A stretch of DNA of 22,068 nucleotides from NCBI RefSeq assembly GCF_946479975.1, contig NZ_CAMLIX010000057.1:1-22068 (forward strand), in the 5' to 3' direction. Origin of the DNA: an uncultured Flavobacterium sp. (GTDB lineage Bacteria > Bacteroidota > Bacteroidia > Flavobacteriales > Flavobacteriaceae). Each line of letters opens with the position of its first letter. The first letter of the stretch is position 1. Under the pieces are notes generated by a model. The model made no database searches. It had not been told where the DNA came from and saw nothing but the letters and a program-made list of their open reading frames with translations. Shown here piece after piece: positions 15,124 through 22,068 of the stretch. The translations under genes were made by a program, and so were the position numbers.

Positions 15124-15460
15124 AAATTTTTGAGTTAAGATTATTTACTACTTATAAATTTGAATTTGAAATACTTTTAGAAGATTTTTTAGCTTCGAAT
15201 TAATTTAATTTTGTTAATAAATGGCTCAAGATGAGCAGATATGCAGATGTTTTTGTTAATATTTTTTTTTGATTGAGCACCAAAAGTAAGTTTTTTTTTA
15301 TTATTTAAAAGAAACGATTCAATTTTTTCATGGCGATAATCTTACCTTTTAAGGTTTTACGATTTTAACAAAAAGCACGTTAAAACGCACATTTTCTCGA
15401 CATAAGACTGATTTTTAAGGTTTTTTTAAGATTTTTTTTTGAAAAAAAAATGCATTACTC
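15124..15460. other. Non-coding gap between holB and the spr operon
   Basis: AT-rich divergent gap with long T runs. It holds a small gctc/gagc hairpin (15224-15236) and two copies of a ttttgttaata sequence (about 15209-15219 and 15251-15261). No coding frame longer than about a dozen codons with sensible features was seen. Confidence 0.5.
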
Positions 15461-15490
15461 TTGGAGTTTAAGTTAATTTATATATTTTTG
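15461..15490 (+). promoter_or_regulatory. Promoter of the sprB-type operon
   Basis: TTG (15461-15463), 19-base spacer, TATTTTTG (15483-15490), a full match to the Bacteroidetes promoter. Transcription would start near 15495, giving a leader of about 30 bases before the ATG at 15524. Confidence 0.8.
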
Positions 15491-15523
15491 TTTTTATCAA
15501 GAACCAATTATAAATAAGAATCT

Positions 15524-15976
15524 ATGAAAGGGAAAATTACTCTACTAAGTGCACTTTTTATCTTAACTACTGCAGCCGTTTCGGCACAAGCTAAAAACGC
15601 GCCGAGAAGTATTATTAGTACAACAGCTCTTATTCGTAAATACCATGATCAAAAAGAATTGAGTGGTATGCAAAAAGGAGAACTTTTGGAGCTTTACATT
15701 GAGCGTATCAAAGTTTTAGTTAAAACCCTTCCTTACATTGCTTTGGTTACAAAACCTGGTGTTACTATGGCCGATCTTGGTATTCCAGACGATAACGATC
15801 ACAAAAAAGTTTTAGATAACCAAGCTCTTGGTACATCAACATTCTTAGATACTACTGTAGATTTTCAAAGAAAAATGATGCCTTACTCTGATAAAGGAAA
15901 TCTAATTGCAGCTATTTTATTTTACGAAAGTACATTGAAATCATTACACGAGTTCAACGATTTGAACGAAATGTAA
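15524..15976 (+). CDS. Small secreted protein, first gene of the spr operon
   Basis: A 150-residue protein with a Sec signal peptide (MKGKITLLSALFILTTAAVSAQA). The mature part is helical, with no enzyme motif. Two notable stretches are STTALIRKYHDQKELSGMQKG and FLDTTVDFQRKMMPYSDKGN. It is conserved in position as the first of three unnamed genes before sprC, by comparison with the seven-gene operon described for F. johnsoniae. It alone lies before the strong hairpin at 16076-16116, so it is probably made in greater amount than the later products. Function not known. Confidence 0.85.
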   Translation: MKGKITLLSALFILTTAAVSAQAKNAPRSIISTTALIRKYHDQKELSGMQKGELLELYIERIKVLVKTLPYIALVTKPGVTMADLGIPDDNDHKKVLDNQALGTSTFLDTTVDFQRKMMPYSDKGNLIAAILFYESTLKSLHEFNDLNEM

Positions 15977-16075
15977 TAAATGATTAATTTTTTTTAAAAC
16001 CTTTTTCCAGGTCTTTACGTAGATGGTTAAAATCGAAGTGAATGCTACTGAAAAACAAAATAAAAAAATCACTCA

Positions 16076-16116
16076 TTCTCGAGTTTTCTGAGAATTCAGA
16101 AAACTCGAGAGGAGTT
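16076..16116 (+). terminator. Intra-operon terminator or attenuator hairpin
   Basis: Perfect 14-base stem 16078-16091 (ctcgagttttctga) with 16096-16109 (tcagaaaactcgag), four-base loop, extended by further pairs and closed by a run of six T. It lies 100 bases after the first gene and 52 bases before the second. No promoter is visible between it and the second gene. Confidence 0.85.
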
Positions 16117-16167
16117 TTTTCATTTACGCATACCCAAATTATTATTAAACCTAACACCCCCCTGATC

Positions 16168-17460
16168 ATGAAAAAAATTACTCAATTAATCTGCGTTCTT
16201 TTGACAGTTACGAGTATGAGTGCTCAACAAGAGAAAGGAATTATGGGCTACAACAACTGGTTGAATAACTGGACCGAATTTAAGCCTAACAAAGTAGACT
16301 ATGGAGAAGCAAACCAAATTTTAGCAGGAAACATTTCTGTTAATACTAAATTGCTAAAAAGAAATATCTACGTTTTGCAAGGAAACGTATATGTTACAAA
16401 CAATGCTGTTTTAACAATTGAACCAGGAACTTTAATTATTGGTGATTTCGAAACTAAAGGAACATTAGTAGTTACAAAAGGTGCACAACTTGTTGCAGAT
16501 GGTTTAGAAACAGATCCAATTGTATTTACTTCAAACCGCAGCATGAAAAAAGCTGGAGACTGGGGTGGAATTGTAATTCTTGGAGATGCTCCAATTAACA
16601 AATTCGGAAACGTAGGTTCTTACAACCTTGATTTAGATCCAACACTTACTACTTACGGTGGAGACAATGTAGCTTCAAACTCAGGAATTTTAAGATTTGT
16701 TAGAATCGAATTTGCTGGTAAAAAAGTTAAAGGTGCTGATACTTTCAATGCTTTAACTGTCGCTGGAGTTGGTAATAAAACAATTATTGACAACGTAATG
16801 GTAAGCTACGCTGGAGGTGACGCATTTGCCTTCTTCGGTGGAGATGTTAACGCTTCTAAATTGGTTTCTTATAAATCTATCAACGACGACTTCAAATTTA
16901 CTCAAGGAGTTCAATGTCGTTTATTCAACTCTTTAGCAGTTAGATCTTCTTACTTATCTAGTAACAAAGACGGATCTCGTTGTATGGAGGTGAAATCTTT
17001 TGAGAAAAAGAACGAAACTGACTTTACAAAAAAACAAACTCTTGTAGCTGCTACAAATATTACTATGCTTAATGACAGTGATAATATCAAAGCTGATATC
17101 CAAGCAGGGTTAGTAAAAGAATGTGTATATGTTGCAGAAAGTGCTTCTCTTGAATTAAAGCGTAGTGTAATCTCTGGATTTAATCCTGCTGTTTTATTAG
17201 ACAGTAAAATTGAGATCAACGATGCTAATCTTAAGAAAATCAAATTTGAAGAAATGTACTTTAATTTATGTAACGGAAACATCTTTACAGAGTACAACTC
17301 TAACAATGAAGATTTAGAGAGCTGGTATGGAAATAGCGTGTTTTTTAACGTTTATTCTCAAAGTAGCAACAATGAAACATTCATTGATATTGCAAACCCT
17401 AAAAAACCAGATTTCAGATTACAGTTAGGAAAAATCACGGCTTCAAGCGGCAATAGATAA
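16168..17460 (+). CDS. Secreted beta-helix-like protein of the spr operon
   Basis: A 430-residue protein from ATG 16168; the open frame reaches 16042, but the extra 42 residues would read through the hairpin, and the signal peptide MKKITQLICVLLTVTSMSAQ begins at 16168. The mature part contains VYVTNNAVLTIEPGTLIIGD, GTLVVTKGAQLVADG and DWGGIVILGDAPIN, the pattern of right-handed beta-helix surface proteins common in Bacteroidetes, with one rung after another of short strands. There is no recognisable type IX C-terminal signal at the end. It is the second gene of the spr operon. A surface or periplasmic role in gliding is inferred only from position. Confidence 0.85.
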   Translation: MKKITQLICVLLTVTSMSAQQEKGIMGYNNWLNNWTEFKPNKVDYGEANQILAGNISVNTKLLKRNIYVLQGNVYVTNNAVLTIEPGTLIIGDFETKGTLVVTKGAQLVADGLETDPIVFTSNRSMKKAGDWGGIVILGDAPINKFGNVGSYNLDLDPTLTTYGGDNVASNSGILRFVRIEFAGKKVKGADTFNALTVAGVGNKTIIDNVMVSYAGGDAFAFFGGDVNASKLVSYKSINDDFKFTQGVQCRLFNSLAVRSSYLSSNKDGSRCMEVKSFEKKNETDFTKKQTLVAATNITMLNDSDNIKADIQAGLVKECVYVAESASLELKRSVISGFNPAVLLDSKIEINDANLKKIKFEEMYFNLCNGNIFTEYNSNNEDLESWYGNSVFFNVYSQSSNNETFIDIANPKKPDFRLQLGKITASSGNR

Positions 17461-17562
17461 ATAGATTTCGATTTTTATTTCCACGCGTAAATTTTATTAA
17501 TAAAGTCCCCAGACACAATTTATGTATCGTCTCTACTGGACCCAAATAAAGATCAAAACATA

Positions 17563-17967
17563 ATGGTATCTACGAAAAAATATTTTATATATATAATATT
17601 TTTGGTTTCGCCTATTTTAACAGTTTGTGCTCAGAATACAGCAGAAAAATCTACAAAAGCTGGTTCTGATAGTTGTGCAACGTTAATTGGTTTAAATCAA
17701 ACGAACACAAATAATGCTGGAATAATAAACAGCAATTCAGACAATTTTAATCAGTTTATAGTAGGGATGTCCAACCCCAAGGACAGCCTTACTATAGCAG
17801 CTGAATCAAATACTGTATCAAACAATTGTAAAGAAGATTCATCTATTACAGCCACTTCGATTCTTGCAAAAGATATCATCGAAAACTATAAATATGATTT
17901 TTCAGAAACATTCATAGATATTTTGTTTTTTGAGCGTATAGACTTAGCCAGAACACGCACTATATGA
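17563..17967 (+). CDS. Short secreted protein upstream of sprC
   Basis: A 134-residue protein with a signal peptide (MVSTKKYFIYIIFLVSPILTVCAQ). The mature part is rich in Asn, Ser and Thr (GLNQTNTNNAGIINSNSDNF) and has no known domain; its last 30 residues are more hydrophobic (FSETFIDILFFERIDLARTR). Its stop overlaps the sprC start by four bases (ATGA at 17964-17967), a sign of translational coupling. Third gene of the operon; function not recognised. Confidence 0.78.
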   Translation: MVSTKKYFIYIIFLVSPILTVCAQNTAEKSTKAGSDSCATLIGLNQTNTNNAGIINSNSDNFNQFIVGMSNPKDSLTIAAESNTVSNNCKEDSSITATSILAKDIIENYKYDFSETFIDILFFERIDLARTRTI

Positions 17968-19427
17968 TTCAAAAAATTACTCTATCTTTTTGTAATTGCA
18001 TACTATTATTTACACTTCTTTTTCTTTCAGAAGTAAATTTATATGCGCAATCGTCAATATCTCCACAACAATTACCTTTCAAGGATATTTGTGCTGGAGA
18101 TATTGTTGATGGCGCTAAATACAACGAATATCTAGCAACTTTTTCGTATTTAAATTTTGCTTCAGATGTTACTTTTTCTGTTCAATTGTCTGATGAATTT
18201 GGTAGTTTTACCAATCCAATATCTACCACTACTCTTGAGGTTTTTCCATTATCAAGTACCTCGCAAACAATTAAATTTGCTATTCCTATAACATTAAAAG
18301 GTTCAAATTCTTATAGTTTAAGAATAGTAAGTAGTAACGGAATTAATAGTCCTAGAGCACAAAACTTTTCAGGATCGTTATCTTTTTCAGCCTATTATAA
18401 GGAATATGTATCTTCATTTTTAATAAATCAAAATAGAGATACTGCGGCTTTCTGTTCTGGAGGCAGTTTTACTTTATCAGTTGATAATGCTACTCCTGAA
18501 GTAGCAGGATCATCACCTGCAATTTATCCAAATATTAAATACAAATGGTATAAGGATAATGTTCAAATTTCAGGACAAAATTCGTCTTCTTTACTTGTAA
18601 ATTCGCCAGGTGTTTATTTTGCAGAACTTGATTATGGCGCATGTTCGAATGTGAATTTTAGTTCAAATAGAGTTACAGTTTCTTCATCATCTTCTGGTTC
18701 TGCAGCTACAATAAATTCAAGTTTAGGAAACCCATTTTGTGCCAGCGGATCAGGAACTGTTTTAACAGCTACTTCAGGAAACAGTTATGTTTGGAAAAAA
18801 GATGGCACTATCATTACAGGAGCTACAAACCGTACTTACTCAACAAACGAATCTGGAGTTTATACTGTAGAGGTTGATTTTGGCGGCTGTAAAGCAACTG
18901 GAACAATTGATCTTAAAAGTAATGGCTTTAATGCCAGTATTGATGTTGAAGACGGTTATAAACTAAGCGAAGGAGAAACCTTAAATGTCAATATTACGAC
19001 AGATGCTGCAACACCAACTTTCGAGTGGTACCTAAACGACAATCTTATTTCTGGTGAAACAGGAAGTTCTCTTTCAGTTTCTGTTAAAGGAAATTACAAA
19101 GTAAAAATTTCTCAAGTATCTGGTTGTACTGCAAACAAAGAATTTTCATTTAGAATTAATGGAGATTCAGGACCGTCGAGTGTTGTGCCTAATATTATAA
19201 AATTAAGCGGAATGAACCCATATTGGAATATTCCTGATGAATATAAAAATGCCTCAACAAAAGTTATGATCATCAGTTCAAATGGAGATTTGGTTCTAGA
19301 TGTAGTAAATTACCAAGGCGATTGGCCTCAAAACAATATCGATTTTAAAAATGTAAATCCAGTTTATTACTATGTCATTCAGTCGGATACAGGTGAAAAA
19401 AAAGGATCAATAACTGTTATAAAATAA
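17964..19427 (+). CDS. sprC: Gliding motility protein SprC
   Basis: A 487-residue secreted protein. The signal peptide covers about residues 1-28 (ends NLYAQ). Three Ig-like repeats follow: about 160-240 (IKYKWYKDNVQISG), 250-317 (SYVWKKDGTIITGATNRTYS) and 320-398 (TFEWYLNDNLISG), each with a paired Trp and a closing G-x-Y-x-V and Cys. The last 80 residues (WNIPDEYKNASTKVMIISSN and the ending PVYYYVIQSDTGEKKGSITV) look like the gliding-motility-associated C-terminal domain (TIGR04131), a type B signal for type IX secretion. In F. johnsoniae sprC is needed for spreading colonies but not for SprB secretion. Named here from order (directly before a SprD-like gene) and architecture. Confidence 0.82.
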   Translation: MIQKITLSFCNCILLFTLLFLSEVNLYAQSSISPQQLPFKDICAGDIVDGAKYNEYLATFSYLNFASDVTFSVQLSDEFGSFTNPISTTTLEVFPLSSTSQTIKFAIPITLKGSNSYSLRIVSSNGINSPRAQNFSGSLSFSAYYKEYVSSFLINQNRDTAAFCSGGSFTLSVDNATPEVAGSSPAIYPNIKYKWYKDNVQISGQNSSSLLVNSPGVYFAELDYGACSNVNFSSNRVTVSSSSSGSAATINSSLGNPFCASGSGTVLTATSGNSYVWKKDGTIITGATNRTYSTNESGVYTVEVDFGGCKATGTIDLKSNGFNASIDVEDGYKLSEGETLNVNITTDAATPTFEWYLNDNLISGETGSSLSVSVKGNYKVKISQVSGCTANKEFSFRINGDSGPSSVVPNIIKLSGMNPYWNIPDEYKNASTKVMIISSNGDLVLDVVNYQGDWPQNNIDFKNVNPVYYYVIQSDTGEKKGSITVIK

Positions 19428-19428
19428 T

Positions 19429-22068
19429 ATGAAGAAAATCCTACTATTCATCACTTTATTTTACGGTTTATCTAATGTACTCTATGCTCAGAATGCTTCT
19501 GAGGATGGAGTTGTTTCGTTTTCATTACCCATCAGAAATTCTTTAAAGTTTAATAGATACATAATCAATCCAGCGTTCAGTTTTGTTCGCGAATCAAACC
19601 CATATGTAAGTTTTTACAACAAGAGACAATGGATGCAGTTTGATAATGCTCCGCAGAGTTATTTATTTAATTACTCTGGACGTTTCAAAGAAAACGAAGC
19701 ATTTGCAGCTGGTGTTTTTCAACAGAATTACGGATTAATGACAGTATTTGGAGTAATTGGAAACTTTGCTCATAATATCGTTTTGGAACAAGACAGCAAT
19801 TTGACTTTTGGCTTAAATGTAGGGGCTTACCAAAGTGGCTTAAATACAGGAAAAATCATTTCTGATGATACTACGATTCTTCAAGGAGATTTCCCTAAAA
19901 GTACAATGCTTACCATAAATCCTGGAATTAATTACGGTACAGAATTTTTAGATTTTGGGTTAGCAGTCAACAATTTAATACTTTACAATTTCGGATCAGG
20001 AATGGTTAAAGAAGATCCAGAAAGAGCCATTCAATTACACGCAATGTACACTGGATATATTGACAGCTACGGCTTTTTTGACAGAAGTAAATTCTCAGGA
20101 ATAGTAAGAACAGAACTTAAAAAAGACAAAACAGTTATTTCTGGATTGGCAATGCTTACTCTTCAACAAGGAATTTGGGCGCAGGCAGGATATAACACTT
20201 TATACGGAGTTTCGGCAGGACTTGGAATCAATATCACACCAAGTATTGCTATTGAATACAATTACGAAAGAGGAATGGGCAATTTCTCTAATCTAGGCGG
20301 ATCGCACGAATTCGCTATTGCCTACAAATTCAAAAACAGAAATTATTACTACGGAGATGATGAGGAAGGATCAATAATCGATCCAGCTAAGCCAAAATCA
20401 GTTCCAGCTAAACCAAAATCTGAAGCCACTCAGGTTAACAGAACAGAAGTAGCTGAAAAGAACAGATTGGCAGCCGAAGCAAAAGCACAAGCAGATGCTG
20501 AAGCAAAACAAGCAAGATTAGCTGCAGCAGAAAAAGTTAAGGCAGACGCCGAAGCAAAAGCGAAAGCTAAATTAGAAGCAGACAATAAAGCGAAGGCAGA
20601 TGCCGAGGCTATTAAAATAAAATTGGCGGCAGATGCAAAAGCAAAAGCTGATGCTGCAGCTGCTGCAAGAGCACAAGTTGCAACAGCAAATAAAGAGGTT
20701 GCAGCCGCACAAAAAACACAAGCACAATTGACTGCAGATAAAGTGAGAGCTGATGCAGAACAACGCAGAATAAAATTAGCTGCTGATAATAAAGCGAGAG
20801 TAGATGCGGCCGCGACTGCAAGAGCACAAGCTGCAGCAAATAAATCTGGAGTAGCTGCGCAAAAAACTCAAGAACAGCTAGCTGCAGACAAAGCGCAAGC
20901 AGATGCTGAAGCTATGAAATTAAAATTAGCTGCAGATGCGAAAGCGAAGGCAGATGCAGAAGCATTACAAACAAAACTAGCTTCGGCAGATAAAGCAAAA
21001 GCTGATGCAGAAGCTGCAAAAGCGAAAGCTGCGGCAGCAACTGCGGCTGCACCTAGTCAGCAAAAAACTGCGGCACAACTTGCAATAGAAAAAGCAAGAG
21101 CAAACTCTGAAGCAGCAGCAAAAATGAGATTGGCGGCGGCAGAAAAAGCAAAAGCCGATGCAGAAGCTGCAAGACAAGCTAGATTGGCAGCTGCAGAAAA
21201 AGTGAAAGCCGATGCAGAAGCTGCAAGATTAAAATTAATAGCAGATACTAAGGCAAAAGCAGATGCCTCAGAAGAGAAAAGAAAAGCAGACGCAAAAGCG
21301 AAAGCAGAGGCTGCAGATATGCAGTCAATATTAGCTGCAGATGCAAAAGCAAAAGCAGATTCGGATGCATTACAAGCAAGGTTAGCAGCAGATGCTAAAG
21401 CCAAAGCAGCAGCAGAAGCTAAAACGAAAGTTTCTATTGACGCTGCAAACAAAGCAAAACTGGCTGCAGATGCAAAAGCAAAAGCTGCGGAAGAAGCTGC
21501 ACTTAAAGAAAAATTAGCTGCTGAAGCAAAAGCGAAAGCAGATGAAGAGGCAAGACAAGCTATTATAGCAGCAGAAGCAAAAGCAAAAGCGGATGCTGAA
21601 GCGTTGAAATTAAAACAAGCAGCAGATGCACGTCAAGCGCAATTAGATGCAGAAGCAAAAGCCAAAGCTGATGCTGAAGCACTTCAAGCAAAACTGGTAG
21701 CAGATGCAAAAGCAAAAGTTGACGCAGAAGCGGCAGCGAAAGCAAAATTAGAAGCAGAAAATAAAGCGAAAGCTGATGCGGCAGCGCAACAGGCAAAATT
21801 AGCAGCAGATACTAAAGCTACTGCCGATGCAGAAGCTGAAAGAGCAAGATTGGCTGCAGATGCAAAAGCAAAAGCTGATATGGAAGCTTTACAAGCTAAG
21901 TTGATTGCAGATGCAAGAGTTAAAGCAGATGCAGAAGCTACAGCAAAATTTAAAGCGGAAGCTGAAGCGAAAAAATTACAAGAGGCAGAAGATGCTCGTC
22001 AAGCGAAATTAGCCGCAGATGCGAAAGCAAAAGCCGATGCTGAAGGATTAAAAGCAAAACAAGCCGCT
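19429..22068 (+). CDS. sprD: Gliding motility protein SprD, partial
   Basis: Starts one base after the sprC stop and is open through the window end (880 codons, incomplete). The signal peptide is MKKILLFITLFYGLSNVLYA (cleavage before QNASED). Residues 22-302 resemble PorP/SprF-family outer-membrane barrels: INPAFSF, GINYGTEFLDFGLAVNNL, and the closing AGYNTLYGVSAGLGINITPS, then GGSHEFAIAYKF. A Pro/Lys linker follows (303-340), then from about residue 341 a long Ala/Lys/Asp-rich helical region with a 17-residue unit such as KLAADAKAKADAEALQA. PorP/SprF proteins tether type IX cargo; the repeat should form a rigid periplasmic or cell-surface rod. sprB should follow outside the window. Confidence 0.85.
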   Translation, partial: MKKILLFITLFYGLSNVLYAQNASEDGVVSFSLPIRNSLKFNRYIINPAFSFVRESNPYVSFYNKRQWMQFDNAPQSYLFNYSGRFKENEAFAAGVFQQNYGLMTVFGVIGNFAHNIVLEQDSNLTFGLNVGAYQSGLNTGKIISDDTTILQGDFPKSTMLTINPGINYGTEFLDFGLAVNNLILYNFGSGMVKEDPERAIQLHAMYTGYIDSYGFFDRSKFSGIVRTELKKDKTVISGLAMLTLQQGIWAQAGYNTLYGVSAGLGINITPSIAIEYNYERGMGNFSNLGGSHEFAIAYKFKNRNYYYGDDEEGSIIDPAKPKSVPAKPKSEATQVNRTEVAEKNRLAAEAKAQADAEAKQARLAAAEKVKADAEAKAKAKLEADNKAKADAEAIKIKLAADAKAKADAAAAARAQVATANKEVAAAQKTQAQLTADKVRADAEQRRIKLAADNKARVDAAATARAQAAANKSGVAAQKTQEQLAADKAQADAEAMKLKLAADAKAKADAEALQTKLASADKAKADAEAAKAKAAAATAAAPSQQKTAAQLAIEKARANSEAAAKMRLAAAEKAKADAEAARQARLAAAEKVKADAEAARLKLIADTKAKADASEEKRKADAKAKAEAADMQSILAADAKAKADSDALQARLAADAKAKAAAEAKTKVSIDAANKAKLAADAKAKAAEEAALKEKLAAEAKAKADEEARQAIIAAEAKAKADAEALKLKQAADARQAQLDAEAKAKADAEALQAKLVADAKAKVDAEAAAKAKLEAENKAKADAAAQQAKLAADTKATADAEAERARLAADAKAKADMEALQAKLIADARVKADAEATAKFKAEAEAKKLQEAEDARQAKLAADAKAKADAEGLKAKQAA
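20449..22068 (+). repeat. 17-codon repeat array within sprD
   Basis: The 3' part of the gene repeats a 51-base unit encoding KLAADAKAKADAEALQA-like sequence. The subunit gcagatgcaaaagcaaaagc occurs exactly at about five places (near 20631, 21340, 21466, 21703 and 21857). Some units are replaced by insertions such as AAAQKTQAQ. The array reaches the window edge. Confidence 0.9.

Noticed and set aside
16042..16167. N-terminal extension of the beta-helix-like gene
   Set aside because: It would translate through the hairpin and put 42 residues before a clear signal peptide starting at 16168.
17768..17785. Small hairpin tgtcc...ggaca in the gene before sprC
   Set aside because: Short five-base stem within coding sequence, with no T run; likely chance.
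20572..21796. Several open frames on the - strand opposite sprD
   Set aside because: They are low-complexity Leu/Cys/Ala/Ser-rich shadows of the repetitive Ala/Lys codons on the + strand, with no promoter or start signal.

Overview
The window looks like the chromosome of a Flavobacterium (Bacteroidetes), probably of the F. johnsoniae type. It is AT-rich. Several promoters fit the Bacteroidetes form TTG-N17-19-TAnnTTTG. It carries Bacteroidetes-type proteins (HU/SPOR protein, GxxExxY protein, a Pif1-like helicase with a C-terminal HTH) and the start of a gliding-motility operon recognisable as the sprB operon (sprC, sprD). No rRNA, tRNA, CRISPR array, insertion sequence or prophage was seen.

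Left part (1-5510, mostly + strand): a 13-bp tandem repeat at the window edge, a 15/16 match to the chromosomal ParB site parS, a frame-broken GNAT acetyltransferase remnant, a SAM methyltransferase, an OmpH/Skp-like lipoprotein, a Pif1-like SF1B helicase, a second parS-like site lying between possible promoter elements, and a secreted protein of unknown function. Hairpin terminators separate most of these units.

Middle part (5553-15091, mostly - strand): a secreted coiled-coil protein, an HU/SPOR membrane protein divergent from dprA (+), a 40-residue membrane microprotein, trpS, a GxxExxY putative nuclease between two inverted copies of a repeat, an acyltransferase (plsC-like, +), recA, an acyl-CoA thioesterase, and a holB-DoxX pair. 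At three genes (SPOR, plsC-like, holB) the -7 promoter element ends only 4-5 nt before the ATG, which suggests leaderless or nearly leaderless mRNAs.

Right part (15461-22068, + strand): a strong promoter followed by five genes in the order small secreted protein, beta-helix-like protein, short secreted protein, sprC, sprD. sprD runs off the window. This matches the first five genes of the seven-gene sprB gliding operon of F. johnsoniae, so sprB and sprF are expected just beyond the edge. A strong hairpin with a T run lies between genes 1 and 2 and probably lowers expression of the later genes relative to the first. SprC carries Ig-like domains and a gliding-associated C-terminal domain. SprD joins a PorP/SprF-like barrel to a very long 17-residue Ala/Lys/Asp helical repeat.

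Most genes are ordinary housekeeping genes. The observations most worth following are the two parS-like sites, the leaderless-promoter pattern, the GxxExxY cassette between inverted repeats, and the architecture and internal attenuator of the spr operon.
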